A stretch of DNA of 22,117 bases from VXYL01 sp964348085. Lineage in GTDB: Bacteria; Pseudomonadota; Gammaproteobacteria; Pseudomonadales; Azotimanducaceae. This document shows, in pieces, positions 1 through 6,454 of the stretch. The stretch spans positions 1 to 22,117 of the forward strand of contig CAYGBI010000063.1 in NCBI GenBank assembly GCA_964348085.1. Reading direction: 5' to 3'. The first letter of the stretch is position 1, and each line of letters starts with the position of its first letter. Position numbers and translations under genes: made by a program. A model generated the notes under the pieces. That model ran no database searches, had not been told where the DNA came from, and worked only from the letters and a program-made list of their open reading frames with translations.

Positions 1-213
1 GTCGGTTCCGGTCCGACGTCGACGTTCGGCTGCGGGCGATCGAGACCGACGTCCACGCCGTGAAGGTCCAGCTCGCGGTCGTGGACACCCGGCTGAGCGC
101 GGTGGAAAGGCACGTCGGCATCGACGGGCCGTCGCAGGAGGTCGCGGACGCGGGGCCAGAGTCTCGCCAGACGCCCTATTAGCTGCCTTCGCCCACACAA
201 GCAGTCCGTGGGG
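1..213. repeat. Left arm of an inverted duplication flanking the window
   Basis: This segment matches the reverse complement of 21840-22117. The match covers the last ~59 codons of a coiled-coil gene, its TAG stop, an AGCTGCC...TTCGCCCACAC linker and the start of a REP-like repeat. The arms differ by scattered substitutions and small indels, so this is an older duplication rather than an assembly copy. Its true outer limit lies beyond the window. Confidence 0.8.
3..182 (+). CDS. C-terminal end of a coiled-coil protein (partial)
   Basis: Only the last 59 codons are present; the gene enters from the left edge and ends with TAG at 180-182. The peptide starts RFRSDVDVRLRAIE and ends ESRQTPY. It contains regularly spaced hydrophobic residues among charged ones (VRLRAIE, VQLAVVDTRLSAVERHVG), the pattern of an amphipathic coiled coil. 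It is a paralogue of the minus-strand partial gene at 21869-22117, which shares the LAVVDTRLSAVERHVGIDGP segment and the RQTPY ending. The left copy has a few extra residues (TDVHAVK), a small in-frame indel relative to the right copy. I do not recognise a named family and assign no function. No start, promoter or ribosome site is visible because the 5' part is outside the window. Confidence 0.6.
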   Translation, partial: RFRSDVDVRLRAIETDVHAVKVQLAVVDTRLSAVERHVGIDGPSQEVADAGPESRQTPY

Positions 214-302
214 CTTGGCGGCGTTAGCCGAGAAGCCCGACTTACGTGTAGGGAGAGCTTGGGCGAAAGGTCGGCCGATAGGAAACGGCTTTCGTGGTGC
301 TC
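200..302 (+). repeat. REP-like repeat, copy 1 (degenerate)
   Basis: It begins AGCAGTCCGTGGGGCTTGG, continues through GGCGTTAGCCGAGAAGCCCGA, and ends in CGGCTTTCGTGGTGC. The same layout is seen at 19062-19171 and 21691-21799. The centre (GAGCTTGGGCGAAAGG) is diverged from the other copies. It lies between the partial coiled-coil gene and the 3' end of the twelve-gene run. Confidence 0.65.
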
Positions 303-408
303 GCGCCACGAAAGCCGTCGCCCCTCGGCGCCGTCTTCCGCCCTAGCCCAAGCCGCACGAGTACTCCGTGGACTTCGCGGCCGTGCCGCCAAGTCCGAGG
401 GACTGCTC
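303..408 (-). repeat. REP-like repeat, copy 2 (inverted)
   Basis: Read on the minus strand this is the same element as copy 1. On the plus strand it starts GCGCCACGAAAGCCGTCGCC, runs through AGCCCAAGCCGCACGAG, and ends with a hairpin made from ACTCCGTGGACTTCGCGG and CCGCCAAGTCCGAGGGACT. Copy 1 and copy 2 therefore meet tail to tail around the CTTTCGTGG / CCACGAAAG junction near 290-312. Confidence 0.7.
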
Positions 409-492
409 GCGCCACGAAAGCCGTTGCCCCTCGGCGCCAACTTTCGCCCCAGCCCAAGCCGCACGAGCAGTCCGACGGACTGCTCGTGCGGC
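409..492 (-). repeat. REP-like repeat, copy 3 (inverted, shortened hairpin)
   Basis: It starts GCGCCACGAAAGCCGTTGCC directly after copy 2 in the same orientation and contains the shared CTTTCGCCCCAGCCCAAGCC core. The terminal hairpin is reduced to the perfect palindrome at 458-492. Copies 2 and 3 form a short direct tandem, so the array probably grew by local duplication. Confidence 0.65.
458..492. terminator. 35-nt perfect palindrome just after the twelve-gene run
   Basis: Seventeen bases (GCCGCACGAGCAGTCCG) are followed by one unpaired A and then by their exact reverse complement. Read on the minus strand it begins 6 bases after the TAA stop at 499-501, a position suited to ending transcription or protecting the mRNA 3' end. 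No T-run follows on the minus strand, so it is not a classical intrinsic terminator. Confidence 0.45.
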
Positions 493-498
493 GGCGCC

Positions 499-1173
499 TT
501 AGGCCGTTGGTTCCAAGAACTCCTTGATCTGCTCGGCGAGCTTGTCGCACGCTTTCTGCCGCACGCGGGCGATGAAGGGCAGGGGCACCACCACCGCCGG
601 CACGAAGCTGGTGCCCGAAGCCTCCGAACTCAGGGTGCCGACGCTCATGCCTTGGTGGACGTCCCACACCGACGCCTCGTAGTTGGCGCCGTTCTCCCAA
701 GAGAGAAAACCGAAACAGGCTGGGATGCCACCGGTAACGACCGTGCATTGCAGGCTGCCGCTTTCGTCCGAGCGTTGCGTGGTGCCTTCGATCCACACCA
801 AGTAGCGGACACCGATTTCCTGAATGCGCTCGGTGATCAGCGGCCGGTTGATGACCGTGGAGAGGTCGTGCATGTTGAGCGGCGCGGTGCGTGGCTCGAA
901 CCAAGGGTAGGTGGCGTCCACGAAGTCTTGTTCCTTCAGCACCGGCAACGCATCGGCGCCGCTGTTCACGCTGTCGCTGACGCAGCTTACGAACTCATCC
1001 TCCGTTTCGCCTTGCGTCTTGTGCTTGCGCGAGAGGATGACGATGGAGTGATCGCCCAACTCCGTTTGCGCTTGGCGCACTTCCTGCACTGTGGATTGCA
1101 CGCCGCAGCCGCCGGCGAGCACGGCCGCGAGAGCGAGCGGTATGAGCTTCGGGAGACCAAGGGCTCTTCTCAT
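499..1173 (-). CDS. Lipoprotein of unknown function, last gene of the run
   Basis: The product is 224 residues. It starts with a short basic and hydrophobic signal ending in a lipobox VLAGGC, so Cys23 is the predicted lipidated residue. The ATG overlaps the TGA of the preceding gene (ATGA at 1170-1173), and an AGGAGC ribosome site lies at 1180-1185, 6 bases upstream; these fix the start against longer open frames. The mature part begins with a region resembling FlgT/CsgG-like envelope lipoproteins only in broad layout: an N-terminal segment with two cysteines (VSCVSDSVNSG), a central IQEIGVRYLVWIEG strand, and a C-terminal helix ending LAEQIKEFLEPTA. I do not recognise a named family. Cys residues at VSCVSD, SLQCTVV, IPACFGF and RQKACDK could form disulphides in the periplasm. 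It is followed by a 35-nt palindrome. Confidence 0.88.
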   Translation of the reverse strand: MRRALGLPKLIPLALAAVLAGGCGVQSTVQEVRQAQTELGDHSIVILSRKHKTQGETEDEFVSCVSDSVNSGADALPVLKEQDFVDATYPWFEPRTAPLNMHDLSTVINRPLITERIQEIGVRYLVWIEGTTQRSDESGSLQCTVVTGGIPACFGFLSWENGANYEASVWDVHQGMSVGTLSSEASGTSFVPAVVVPLPFIARVRQKACDKLAEQIKEFLEPTA

Positions 1174-1853
1174 GGTGTTGCTCCTGCCAAATCCACCAGC
1201 CAATCCTGTATTTCCGCTTGATCGCGGAACTGGAACGAAAGCAACGCCGCCGCATCGCGCAACGCCCAAATGGTGGCGGCATTCAATCCGGACTCCTTCT
1301 GATCGATCGTGCCGTAGTTGCGCTGATTCGCCTTGCCGTAGCCGATCAGCGGCCACTCGGCCAACACGGCGCCCTTGGTGTCGTAGAGCCGCATCCTGTA
1401 GCGGATCCACACCTCGTAGAACTCGCCACCGGTTTGCGCCGGAATCGCGAACTGCACCTCGTCGATATTCGGCGCCAAAACGCCGTCCACATCGGCTGCG
1501 CTGTCCGTCACGGTGGCGAACGTCACGGTGGGGTTGGGCTCGTCTTCGGCCGTAGCCTTGTCCATGGGCACCACGGTCTTGAACATGGCGTCGAACACCT
1601 GCGCGAATACCGGCGCCTGCGAAGCACCGATGTCGATGCGGTAGTTGCCGTGCTCCGCCAACTCCTCTTCGTGGACGTAGTTCCTAAGCGCTTCGTCGAA
1701 GTACACGCCCATGGTTGCGTCGATCGGCTCCACCAGCGGGCGCGGCACGCGAACGTCCACCGTCACGGAGGCACCTCCCTTGCAGCCGCCTACCGACAGC
1801 AAGGCGATCAGCAAGGTGATCAGCAAAGGATTGGTGGCGACGCGCCGATTCAT
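1170..1853 (-). CDS. Lipoprotein of unknown function
   Basis: The product is 227 residues. The N-terminus MNRRVATNPLLITLLIALLS is a signal peptide, followed by the lipobox SVGGC with Cys24 as the predicted lipid site. The mature part is largely predicted beta-strand with alternating hydrophobic residues (GEFYEVWIRYRMRLYDTKGAVLAEWPLIGYGKAN) and a C-terminal helical part (NAATIWALRDAAALLSFQFRDQAEIQDWL). It is separated by 82 bases from the vWA gene upstream and overlaps the next lipoprotein gene by 4 bases, so it is probably co-transcribed and co-translated with it. I do not recognise the family. The paired arrangement suggests that the two small lipoproteins act together in the envelope. Confidence 0.88.
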   Translation of the reverse strand: MNRRVATNPLLITLLIALLSVGGCKGGASVTVDVRVPRPLVEPIDATMGVYFDEALRNYVHEEELAEHGNYRIDIGASQAPVFAQVFDAMFKTVVPMDKATAEDEPNPTVTFATVTDSAADVDGVLAPNIDEVQFAIPAQTGGEFYEVWIRYRMRLYDTKGAVLAEWPLIGYGKANQRNYGTIDQKESGLNAATIWALRDAAALLSFQFRDQAEIQDWLVDLAGATP

Positions 1854-1935
1854 CTGTTCTCACCAAGTGGTCATCGGCATCTTAACCGATTGACCGAGTT
1901 GTGTTGCCCGTGGTCGAAGGCGCGTCGCGCCACGC

Positions 1936-2913
1936 CTACTCGAACCGCGGTAGCCCGACGAATGTGCCGTTGTTGCGGTAGGTCAGCTCGCGCATCAGCG
2001 CCGCGAATCTGTCGCCGGTGCGGGTGCCGAGCACCACCGGGAAACCCACCGCGTGGATGCGGACTCGGCGCTCCCCGGTTTCGTCCACGCGATTCATGCG
2101 GTCCACCCGGTCCACGATCCGCTCGATGGACTCGCCTTGGAAGTCGTCGCCGAACACGTAGATGCTGATCCGCTTGTCCTCGTCGTAGAAGACGTTGATG
2201 GCGCGCTGAATGCCCTCGACCGGGCTGGAGTTGGAGTACGCGTTCCATGTGCCCATGCGTTGCACGATCGCGCGACGAATGGCGTCCGAGTCCGGAATCC
2301 ACCGGTTGGCGTATTGGCCGAACATGTAGTCGCCCATGTCGTTCATCACTTGGATGCCCTTGACCCGGGGATAGATGTCCAACGTCTCGCTCACTTTGCG
2401 GCGCACGAGGTTCCATGCGTAGCCGTACATGCTGCCGGAGGTGTCGATGACGAAGATGATGTATTCGCTGTCCACGGTGATGCCGCCGATGGTGTTGTCG
2501 GTGCGGGTGAAGTTGAGGCCCAAGAGTCGCTCCATTTCCTCGGACAGGGATTGCTTGGTGCGCGCGAACCGGGAGCGATCCCGCAGTTGCTGCTCGGATT
2601 CCTCCTGTGTGGTGGCGAAGCGGCCGAGTATGGTGGAGAGTTCCTGCTCGACGAGGGCGAGCTGCGCCAGTTCACGGCTGAGTTGACGCTCCTCGTCGCT
2701 CAATTGGCGGGTCAGCGTCGTGGTTTGGCCACGGATCTCGTGCAGCGAATCGCGCTTCTGCGCGACGATGCCGTCCAAGTTGACCGGTTCTTCGAGGACG
2801 ATCGGTTCCACCGTCTTCACGATCATCAGCAACAGGATGATGGCGCCGAAGCCGCAACAGATGACGTCGAGAAACGACAGGCCGATTTCTTCGAGTTCGC
2901 GACGGCGGATCAT
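1936..2913 (-). CDS. Membrane-anchored vWA-domain protein B
   Basis: The product is 325 residues. Residues 1-9 are basic/charged. One hydrophobic segment spans about residues 11-33 and contains LSFLDVICCGFGA, nearly the same anchor as in the upstream gene. Residues about 50-132 are charged and heptad-like (coiled coil). A von Willebrand factor A domain follows from about residue 150. It keeps the metal-binding MIDAS motif D-T-S-G-S (Asp157, Ser159, Ser161) after the strand YIIFVI, and a second acidic strand, VFGDDF, near 253-258. The topology (short cytoplasmic tail, one membrane pass near the N-terminus, long periplasmic part) matches ExbD/TolR/MotB, which partner ExbB/TolQ/MotA channels. 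The ATG overlaps the stop of the preceding gene (ATGA, 2910-2913). The vWA call is firm; the partner role with the channel at 5312-6115 is inferred. Confidence 0.93.
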   Translation of the reverse strand: MIRRRELEEIGLSFLDVICCGFGAIILLLMIVKTVEPIVLEEPVNLDGIVAQKRDSLHEIRGQTTTLTRQLSDEERQLSRELAQLALVEQELSTILGRFATTQEESEQQLRDRSRFARTKQSLSEEMERLLGLNFTRTDNTIGGITVDSEYIIFVIDTSGSMYGYAWNLVRRKVSETLDIYPRVKGIQVMNDMGDYMFGQYANRWIPDSDAIRRAIVQRMGTWNAYSNSSPVEGIQRAINVFYDEDKRISIYVFGDDFQGESIERIVDRVDRMNRVDETGERRVRIHAVGFPVVLGTRTGDRFAALMRELTYRNNGTFVGLPRFE

Positions 2914-4001
2914 GGCCAGTCCTCGGACGGCGACATGTACGTGCCACCGGTGGCGCGGGCCAAAGCCCAGTACGCCGATGAAGCCTGGGGGTCGCCTTCC
3001 AAGGGGAGCAGAATGGTGTTTATGGGCACGTTGCCCGGCAGCTTCTTTACGCTGTCGGTAAAGAGCCGCATGCGCTCCCTGCCGGTGATGGTGGCGCGGC
3101 GCGGCGGTCGGGTCGAGCGCGTCGGCAGGCCGTCGGTGACGAGGAATACGTTGTCCGGCGGCGGCTTCATGTCGGCGATGGCGATGGCCAGGTGCTCGAA
3201 ACTGGTGCCGCCGGCGGGTACCACGGTGGCGAGTTCGGTCAGCGCGTCGTCAAGGGCCGTCGGGTCGGTCGCTTGGTGCCAACGGCCGGCCGGCAGCAGA
3301 AACCGCGTTTCGGTGTTGAACAGCGCAATCTGAAAGTTGCTGTCCAAGGGAATCTGCGCCGCCAGCCACTCCACGGTGCGTTGCGCCCGTTGCCACTTCG
3401 GCGCGCTCAGTTGCCGCTCGCGAGCCATGTTGCGTCGCCGCACGATCTGCACGATGGTGCTGTCGAGCATGCTTGCGGAGGCGTCCAAGGCGATCAGCAC
3501 ATGGCTGCCGCCGACGAACAGGCCGGTCAAGTACTGGCGGTCGCCTTCCCCTTTGATCTCGCGGATTCTCCTGCCTTCGTTGGCTTCCTCCTCCGCCTGC
3601 AAGCGCTGCACTTCCCGCTCCCGGCTGTCGACGTCGGCCTTCAGTTCCTCGATGCTCTCGCGCTGCGCGATCGTGCGCGCCTCTAGTTCGTCGGCTTGCT
3701 CCTTGCGCCGGTCCCGATCCTCGGTTACGACGAGTAGCCGACGGCGGGCCTCGGCCACGCGCTTGCGCTTGTCCTCCACTTGTTGCTGCAAGTCGGCGAG
3801 GTTCTTTTGCCCGGTGGCGATTAGGAAGTCGAGTTGGCGCGATTCGGACAGGAGGTCGCGGTCCACCACTTTGGTGTCGTCGTCGATCCGGTGGTTGATG
3901 ATGAGGAAGATCAACACCACGGCGCCGAAGCCGCAGGACATCACGTCTAGGAAGGACAGCGAGAAGACGTTGAAACGCCGTTTGCGGGTTCGCTTGGCCA
4001 T
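2910..4001 (-). CDS. Membrane-anchored vWA-domain protein A
   Basis: The product is 363 residues. A strongly basic start (MAKRTRKRR) is followed by a hydrophobic anchor at about 13-36 containing LSFLDVMSCGFGA. A long charged coiled coil occupies about 47-147. A vWA domain covers about 160-363. The MIDAS residues are visible: D-A-S-A-S at 173-177, the threonine of AGGTS at 266, and Asp290 in LVTDG. Known vWA domains bind protein partners through a divalent metal. The anchor is shared with the next gene, so the two probably sit side by side in the inner membrane as a pair or heteromer. The start is 12 bases after the upstream TGA, with no strong ribosome site, consistent with translational coupling. 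The end overlaps the next start by 4 bases. Confidence 0.93.
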   Translation of the reverse strand: MAKRTRKRRFNVFSLSFLDVMSCGFGAVVLIFLIINHRIDDDTKVVDRDLLSESRQLDFLIATGQKNLADLQQQVEDKRKRVAEARRRLLVVTEDRDRRKEQADELEARTIAQRESIEELKADVDSREREVQRLQAEEEANEGRRIREIKGEGDRQYLTGLFVGGSHVLIALDASASMLDSTIVQIVRRRNMARERQLSAPKWQRAQRTVEWLAAQIPLDSNFQIALFNTETRFLLPAGRWHQATDPTALDDALTELATVVPAGGTSFEHLAIAIADMKPPPDNVFLVTDGLPTRSTRPPRRATITGRERMRLFTDSVKKLPGNVPINTILLPLEGDPQASSAYWALARATGGTYMSPSEDWP

Positions 4002-4013
4002 CGGCGTTGGGCT

Positions 4014-5309
4014 TCAGGGCATTGGCTCGTCAACGACGACGATCAGGGTGAATCGCGTATTGCCGGAAACGACGACGTCGCCGGCGGCGAGCGGGCGCTC
4101 AAAGTCGATGCGCGCACCGTTCAAGCTAACGATCGCGTCCTCGTCGGGCGCCAAGAACACGCCCCTGCCGTCGCGCTTGACGTGGAACATCGCGCTGCCG
4201 CCCGGGCAGGCGGGATGCTCCTTGGCGTCCATTTCGGCGCCCAAGGCAATCGCTATGTTGCCGCACAGCAGATGTGTAGGCGGCGTCACGGCCTTTGCGC
4301 TGGCGGCTTTCGTCCCGCGCAACGGCAGGGACGCGATGAGACGCGCGCCGCTGCCGGGCCGAACCGCCGGCATGCGTTCGGAGTGCGCTTCGATGCCTGT
4401 CGCCACGGCATTCCTAGGCAAGAGCAACAGTTCATGCCCGGCGGCTTGCAGGCTTGCCGCCAGTCCGGGCACCTTGCGTACCCGGTGGGTAATCGCCAGC
4501 GTCCCCGGCACCCCCAATGCCTTCGTTAGTAGGGCGAACCGTTGCTCGGACTTCTCCGCGAAGGCGCGTCGGGGCACATTGACTTGGCGGGCGACACCGT
4601 CGTGGTGGACGGCGATGCCGAACTCCGCGTCGTCGTTGTCGATACCGGCTACCACCTGATCGAAGAGCTGTTGCTCGCTTTGCGCGATGCGCAGCGGGTC
4701 GAAGCGCGTGGCGTCGACGAATCGATCCGCCACGACGTCCACCCAGCCTTCGACGAGGGCGGCGAAACCAGCCGCGGGGATCTCGTCGACGGCACCGCGA
4801 TTGAGTTCCGGGGGCGCGCCGTCGGCCAACGCCAAGTTGGTGACGATCGCCCGATGCAGAGTGATGTCGAGCAGCCGACAGGGGCCGGTCACGTCTTGCA
4901 GGCAGGTGGCGGTTACCGCCGCGTCGACGATGGCGCGCACCTCGAACCCGGCCTCGACGGCGATACCGAGCAGCATGGCCAGTTGCTCGGGCTTGCTCGC
5001 CGCGTTTGCGGCGACGACGAGTTCTTCGCGCCCGGCGATGCCGGCGGTAGCACGTATCGCCTGCAGGTGCAGGTAGACCAGATCCGCTTGGTTGGCGACG
5101 CCGGGTGCCGGCGGCGTTACCGGATCCGCGTTCAGGCGCTGCCAGAACTCGTTGTGCGATTGGCGTGGATGCAGTCGCGACTGCGCCAACGCTTCGTTGC
5201 CGAATGCCGTGCCGTCTTGGCCCGCAAACGCGACCCCCGGCTCGGCGTAAAGCACCTCGCCGTCGCCGGTTAGGGTGACTTCCGTATCGTTGATGTCCAG
5301 CACCAGCAT
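4014..5309 (-). CDS. Actin/Hsp70-fold ATPase-like protein with FHA-like tail
   Basis: The product is 431 residues. The ATG at 5309 lies 2 bases after the TAA of the channel gene; a longer frame to 5582 would overlap that gene by over 270 bases and was rejected. The N-terminus LVLDINDTEVTL resembles a degenerate phosphate-1 strand of the actin/Hsp70 superfamily. LLDITLHRAIVTNL (about 147-160) resembles the phosphate-2 strand, and TLAITHRVRKVPGLAASL (about 270-287) resembles the adenosine-motif region. The last ~85 residues (SLNGARIDFERPLAAGDVV) look like the end of an FHA-type beta sandwich. There is no signal peptide or membrane segment, so it is cytoplasmic. Placement directly after the channel gene suggests that it gates or assembles the membrane complex. 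The key glycines of the nucleotide site are poorly conserved, so ATP hydrolysis is unproven. Confidence 0.8.
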   Translation of the reverse strand: MLVLDINDTEVTLTGDGEVLYAEPGVAFAGQDGTAFGNEALAQSRLHPRQSHNEFWQRLNADPVTPPAPGVANQADLVYLHLQAIRATAGIAGREELVVAANAASKPEQLAMLLGIAVEAGFEVRAIVDAAVTATCLQDVTGPCRLLDITLHRAIVTNLALADGAPPELNRGAVDEIPAAGFAALVEGWVDVVADRFVDATRFDPLRIAQSEQQLFDQVVAGIDNDDAEFGIAVHHDGVARQVNVPRRAFAEKSEQRFALLTKALGVPGTLAITHRVRKVPGLAASLQAAGHELLLLPRNAVATGIEAHSERMPAVRPGSGARLIASLPLRGTKAASAKAVTPPTHLLCGNIAIALGAEMDAKEHPACPGGSAMFHVKRDGRGVFLAPDEDAIVSLNGARIDFERPLAAGDVVVSGNTRFTLIVVVDEPMP

Positions 5310-5311
5310 GA

Positions 5312-6115
5312 TTAGTCGCTGCGCACTTGCATGTGACGGATCAGGAAATCGTCGCAGTAGTGCTGCGTATCCAACACCAAGCGTTCCTGCACCAATTGCA
5401 GTTGGTGCATCAGGAACATTACGAAGATGCTGATGACCAGCGCCACGAAGGTGGAGTTGAAGGCGACGCCCAAACTCGTGGTGACGCCGGCGATATCGCC
5501 TTCCACCGCTTGGTACGCCTGCCCCAAGGCGTCGCCGATACCGCGCACCGTGCCGATGAAACCGATCGACGGGATGGCCCAAGCGATGTAGCGCACCATT
5601 GCCAGTTCGCTATCCAAACGGTCCGACTCCGTATCGCAGACCGCCCGCACCGCGGTGGACACATCCTGCACGTTGCGCGTGGACGCGAACCGCTGCAGCG
5701 CGGCCAAGAGCGCCCGCGGCAGCAAATTGGCGCGCGTGTCGTCCGGCAACGCTTGCAGCGGGCGGGAATATTCGCGGGTGTCCTCGGGCAGAATGCTCAT
5801 GCCCTCCGTCACTTCGATGAAACGTCGTTGCAGCATGCCGCGCTCGCGCAACGAGTTCCTCGCCTTCAGGCCCATGATGGACATGGCCCACAGCGCCAAG
5901 ATGAAGCACGACTCCTGCTCGTAGTCCCGCAACACCACGTAGAGCGAGCGTTCCGGCACATAGGCGCCACCGGCCTCGGCTCGCTCCGCTTGGGCCGCCA
6001 GTATGGCGTCGGCATTGGGGCGCACCACGGTGACGTACACCAGATGGACGATGATGATGGCGACTACCAAGGCGGTGACTTGGTAGACGAACTCGAAGGG
6101 CAGTGTCTTTCTCAT
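5312..6115 (-). CDS. MotA/TolQ/ExbB-family proton channel protein
   Basis: The product is 267 residues with four hydrophobic segments, at about 9-30, 70-84, 174-198 and 212-238. The last two carry the family core: IPSIGFIGTVRGIGDALGQA (181-200), with the small-residue pattern of ExbB/TolQ, and TTSLGVAFNSTFVALVISIF (212-231), matching the final channel helix with its conserved threonines. Residues 85-170 form a large cytoplasmic loop, as in ExbB and TolQ. The family forms pentamers around a dimer of ExbD/TolR/MotB and converts proton flow into movement. No ExbD or MotB gene is present here; the two vWA proteins downstream, each with one N-terminal membrane pass, are the likely partners. The gene begins 3 bases after the previous stop. 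Confidence 0.9.
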   Translation of the reverse strand: MRKTLPFEFVYQVTALVVAIIIVHLVYVTVVRPNADAILAAQAERAEAGGAYVPERSLYVVLRDYEQESCFILALWAMSIMGLKARNSLRERGMLQRRFIEVTEGMSILPEDTREYSRPLQALPDDTRANLLPRALLAALQRFASTRNVQDVSTAVRAVCDTESDRLDSELAMVRYIAWAIPSIGFIGTVRGIGDALGQAYQAVEGDIAGVTTSLGVAFNSTFVALVISIFVMFLMHQLQLVQERLVLDTQHYCDDFLIRHMQVRSD

Positions 6116-6118
6116 AGC

Positions 6119-6454
6119 CTAAATGTCTACCGGAAAGGGAACGGCGAGATCCTCGGAGATAGCTTCGCTGGGCACGAAAACCTCCGCCGCGCCCTCGTTG
6201 TCCGCGGCCGGCGTCTCGCCGGACGCCGCGGCGGTTGCGCCCGGGGTTTCGCTTCGCTCGTCATCATCGCCTCGCGCTTCTCCTGCGTCCTTATTGTCTT
6301 CTTCTTTGGCCACGACCGAGGCCGGGAGTTCGGTTGCCTCGGCTTGCGTCCCGTCGCCGGGTTGCCCGAGCACGGGTGATGCCGTGGCGCAAATCAGCAT
6401 CCCGCAGCCGAGTAGGGCGGACCTCGCCAACTTCACTCGGCTCACCCGGCTCAC
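6119..6454 (-). CDS. Small acidic exported protein of unknown function
   Basis: This gene is easily missed. It has three in-frame GTG codons (6454, 6445, 6436) and no ATG near its 5' end. The first GTG overlaps the TGA of the upstream gene (GTGA), the same coupling seen elsewhere in this run. From 6454 the product is 111 residues. A hydrophobic signal (LARSALLGCGMLICATASPVLG) is followed by a probable cleavage site near VLG-QPG. A low-complexity stretch of about 55 residues rich in Glu, Asp and Ala comes next. It ends with a distinct hydrophobic tail, VFVPSEAISEDLAVPFPVDI. The disordered linker plus short conserved-looking tail suggests a periplasmic tether or docking peptide, which is inference. 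A much longer open frame in this register (to 7015) runs antisense-phase through the previous gene and is not real. Confidence 0.75.
   Translation of the reverse strand: MSRVSRVKLARSALLGCGMLICATASPVLGQPGDGTQAEATELPASVVAKEEDNKDAGEARGDDDERSETPGATAAASGETPAADNEGAAEVFVPSEAISEDLAVPFPVDI

Noticed and set aside
208..1221. Plus-strand open frame of 337 codons
   Set aside because: It is antisense to a lipoprotein gene with a clear lipobox, ribosome site and stop-start overlap. Its translation is Arg/His-rich and has no recognisable domain.
2053..4659. Long plus-strand open frames opposite the two vWA genes and the actin-like gene
   Set aside because: They are shadows of GC-rich coding sequence; the minus strand carries MIDAS motifs, anchors and coupled starts.
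5310..5582. Extension of the actin-like gene upstream to 5582
   Set aside because: It would overlap the channel gene by over 270 bases; the ATG at 5309 fits the spacing and the expected first beta-strand.
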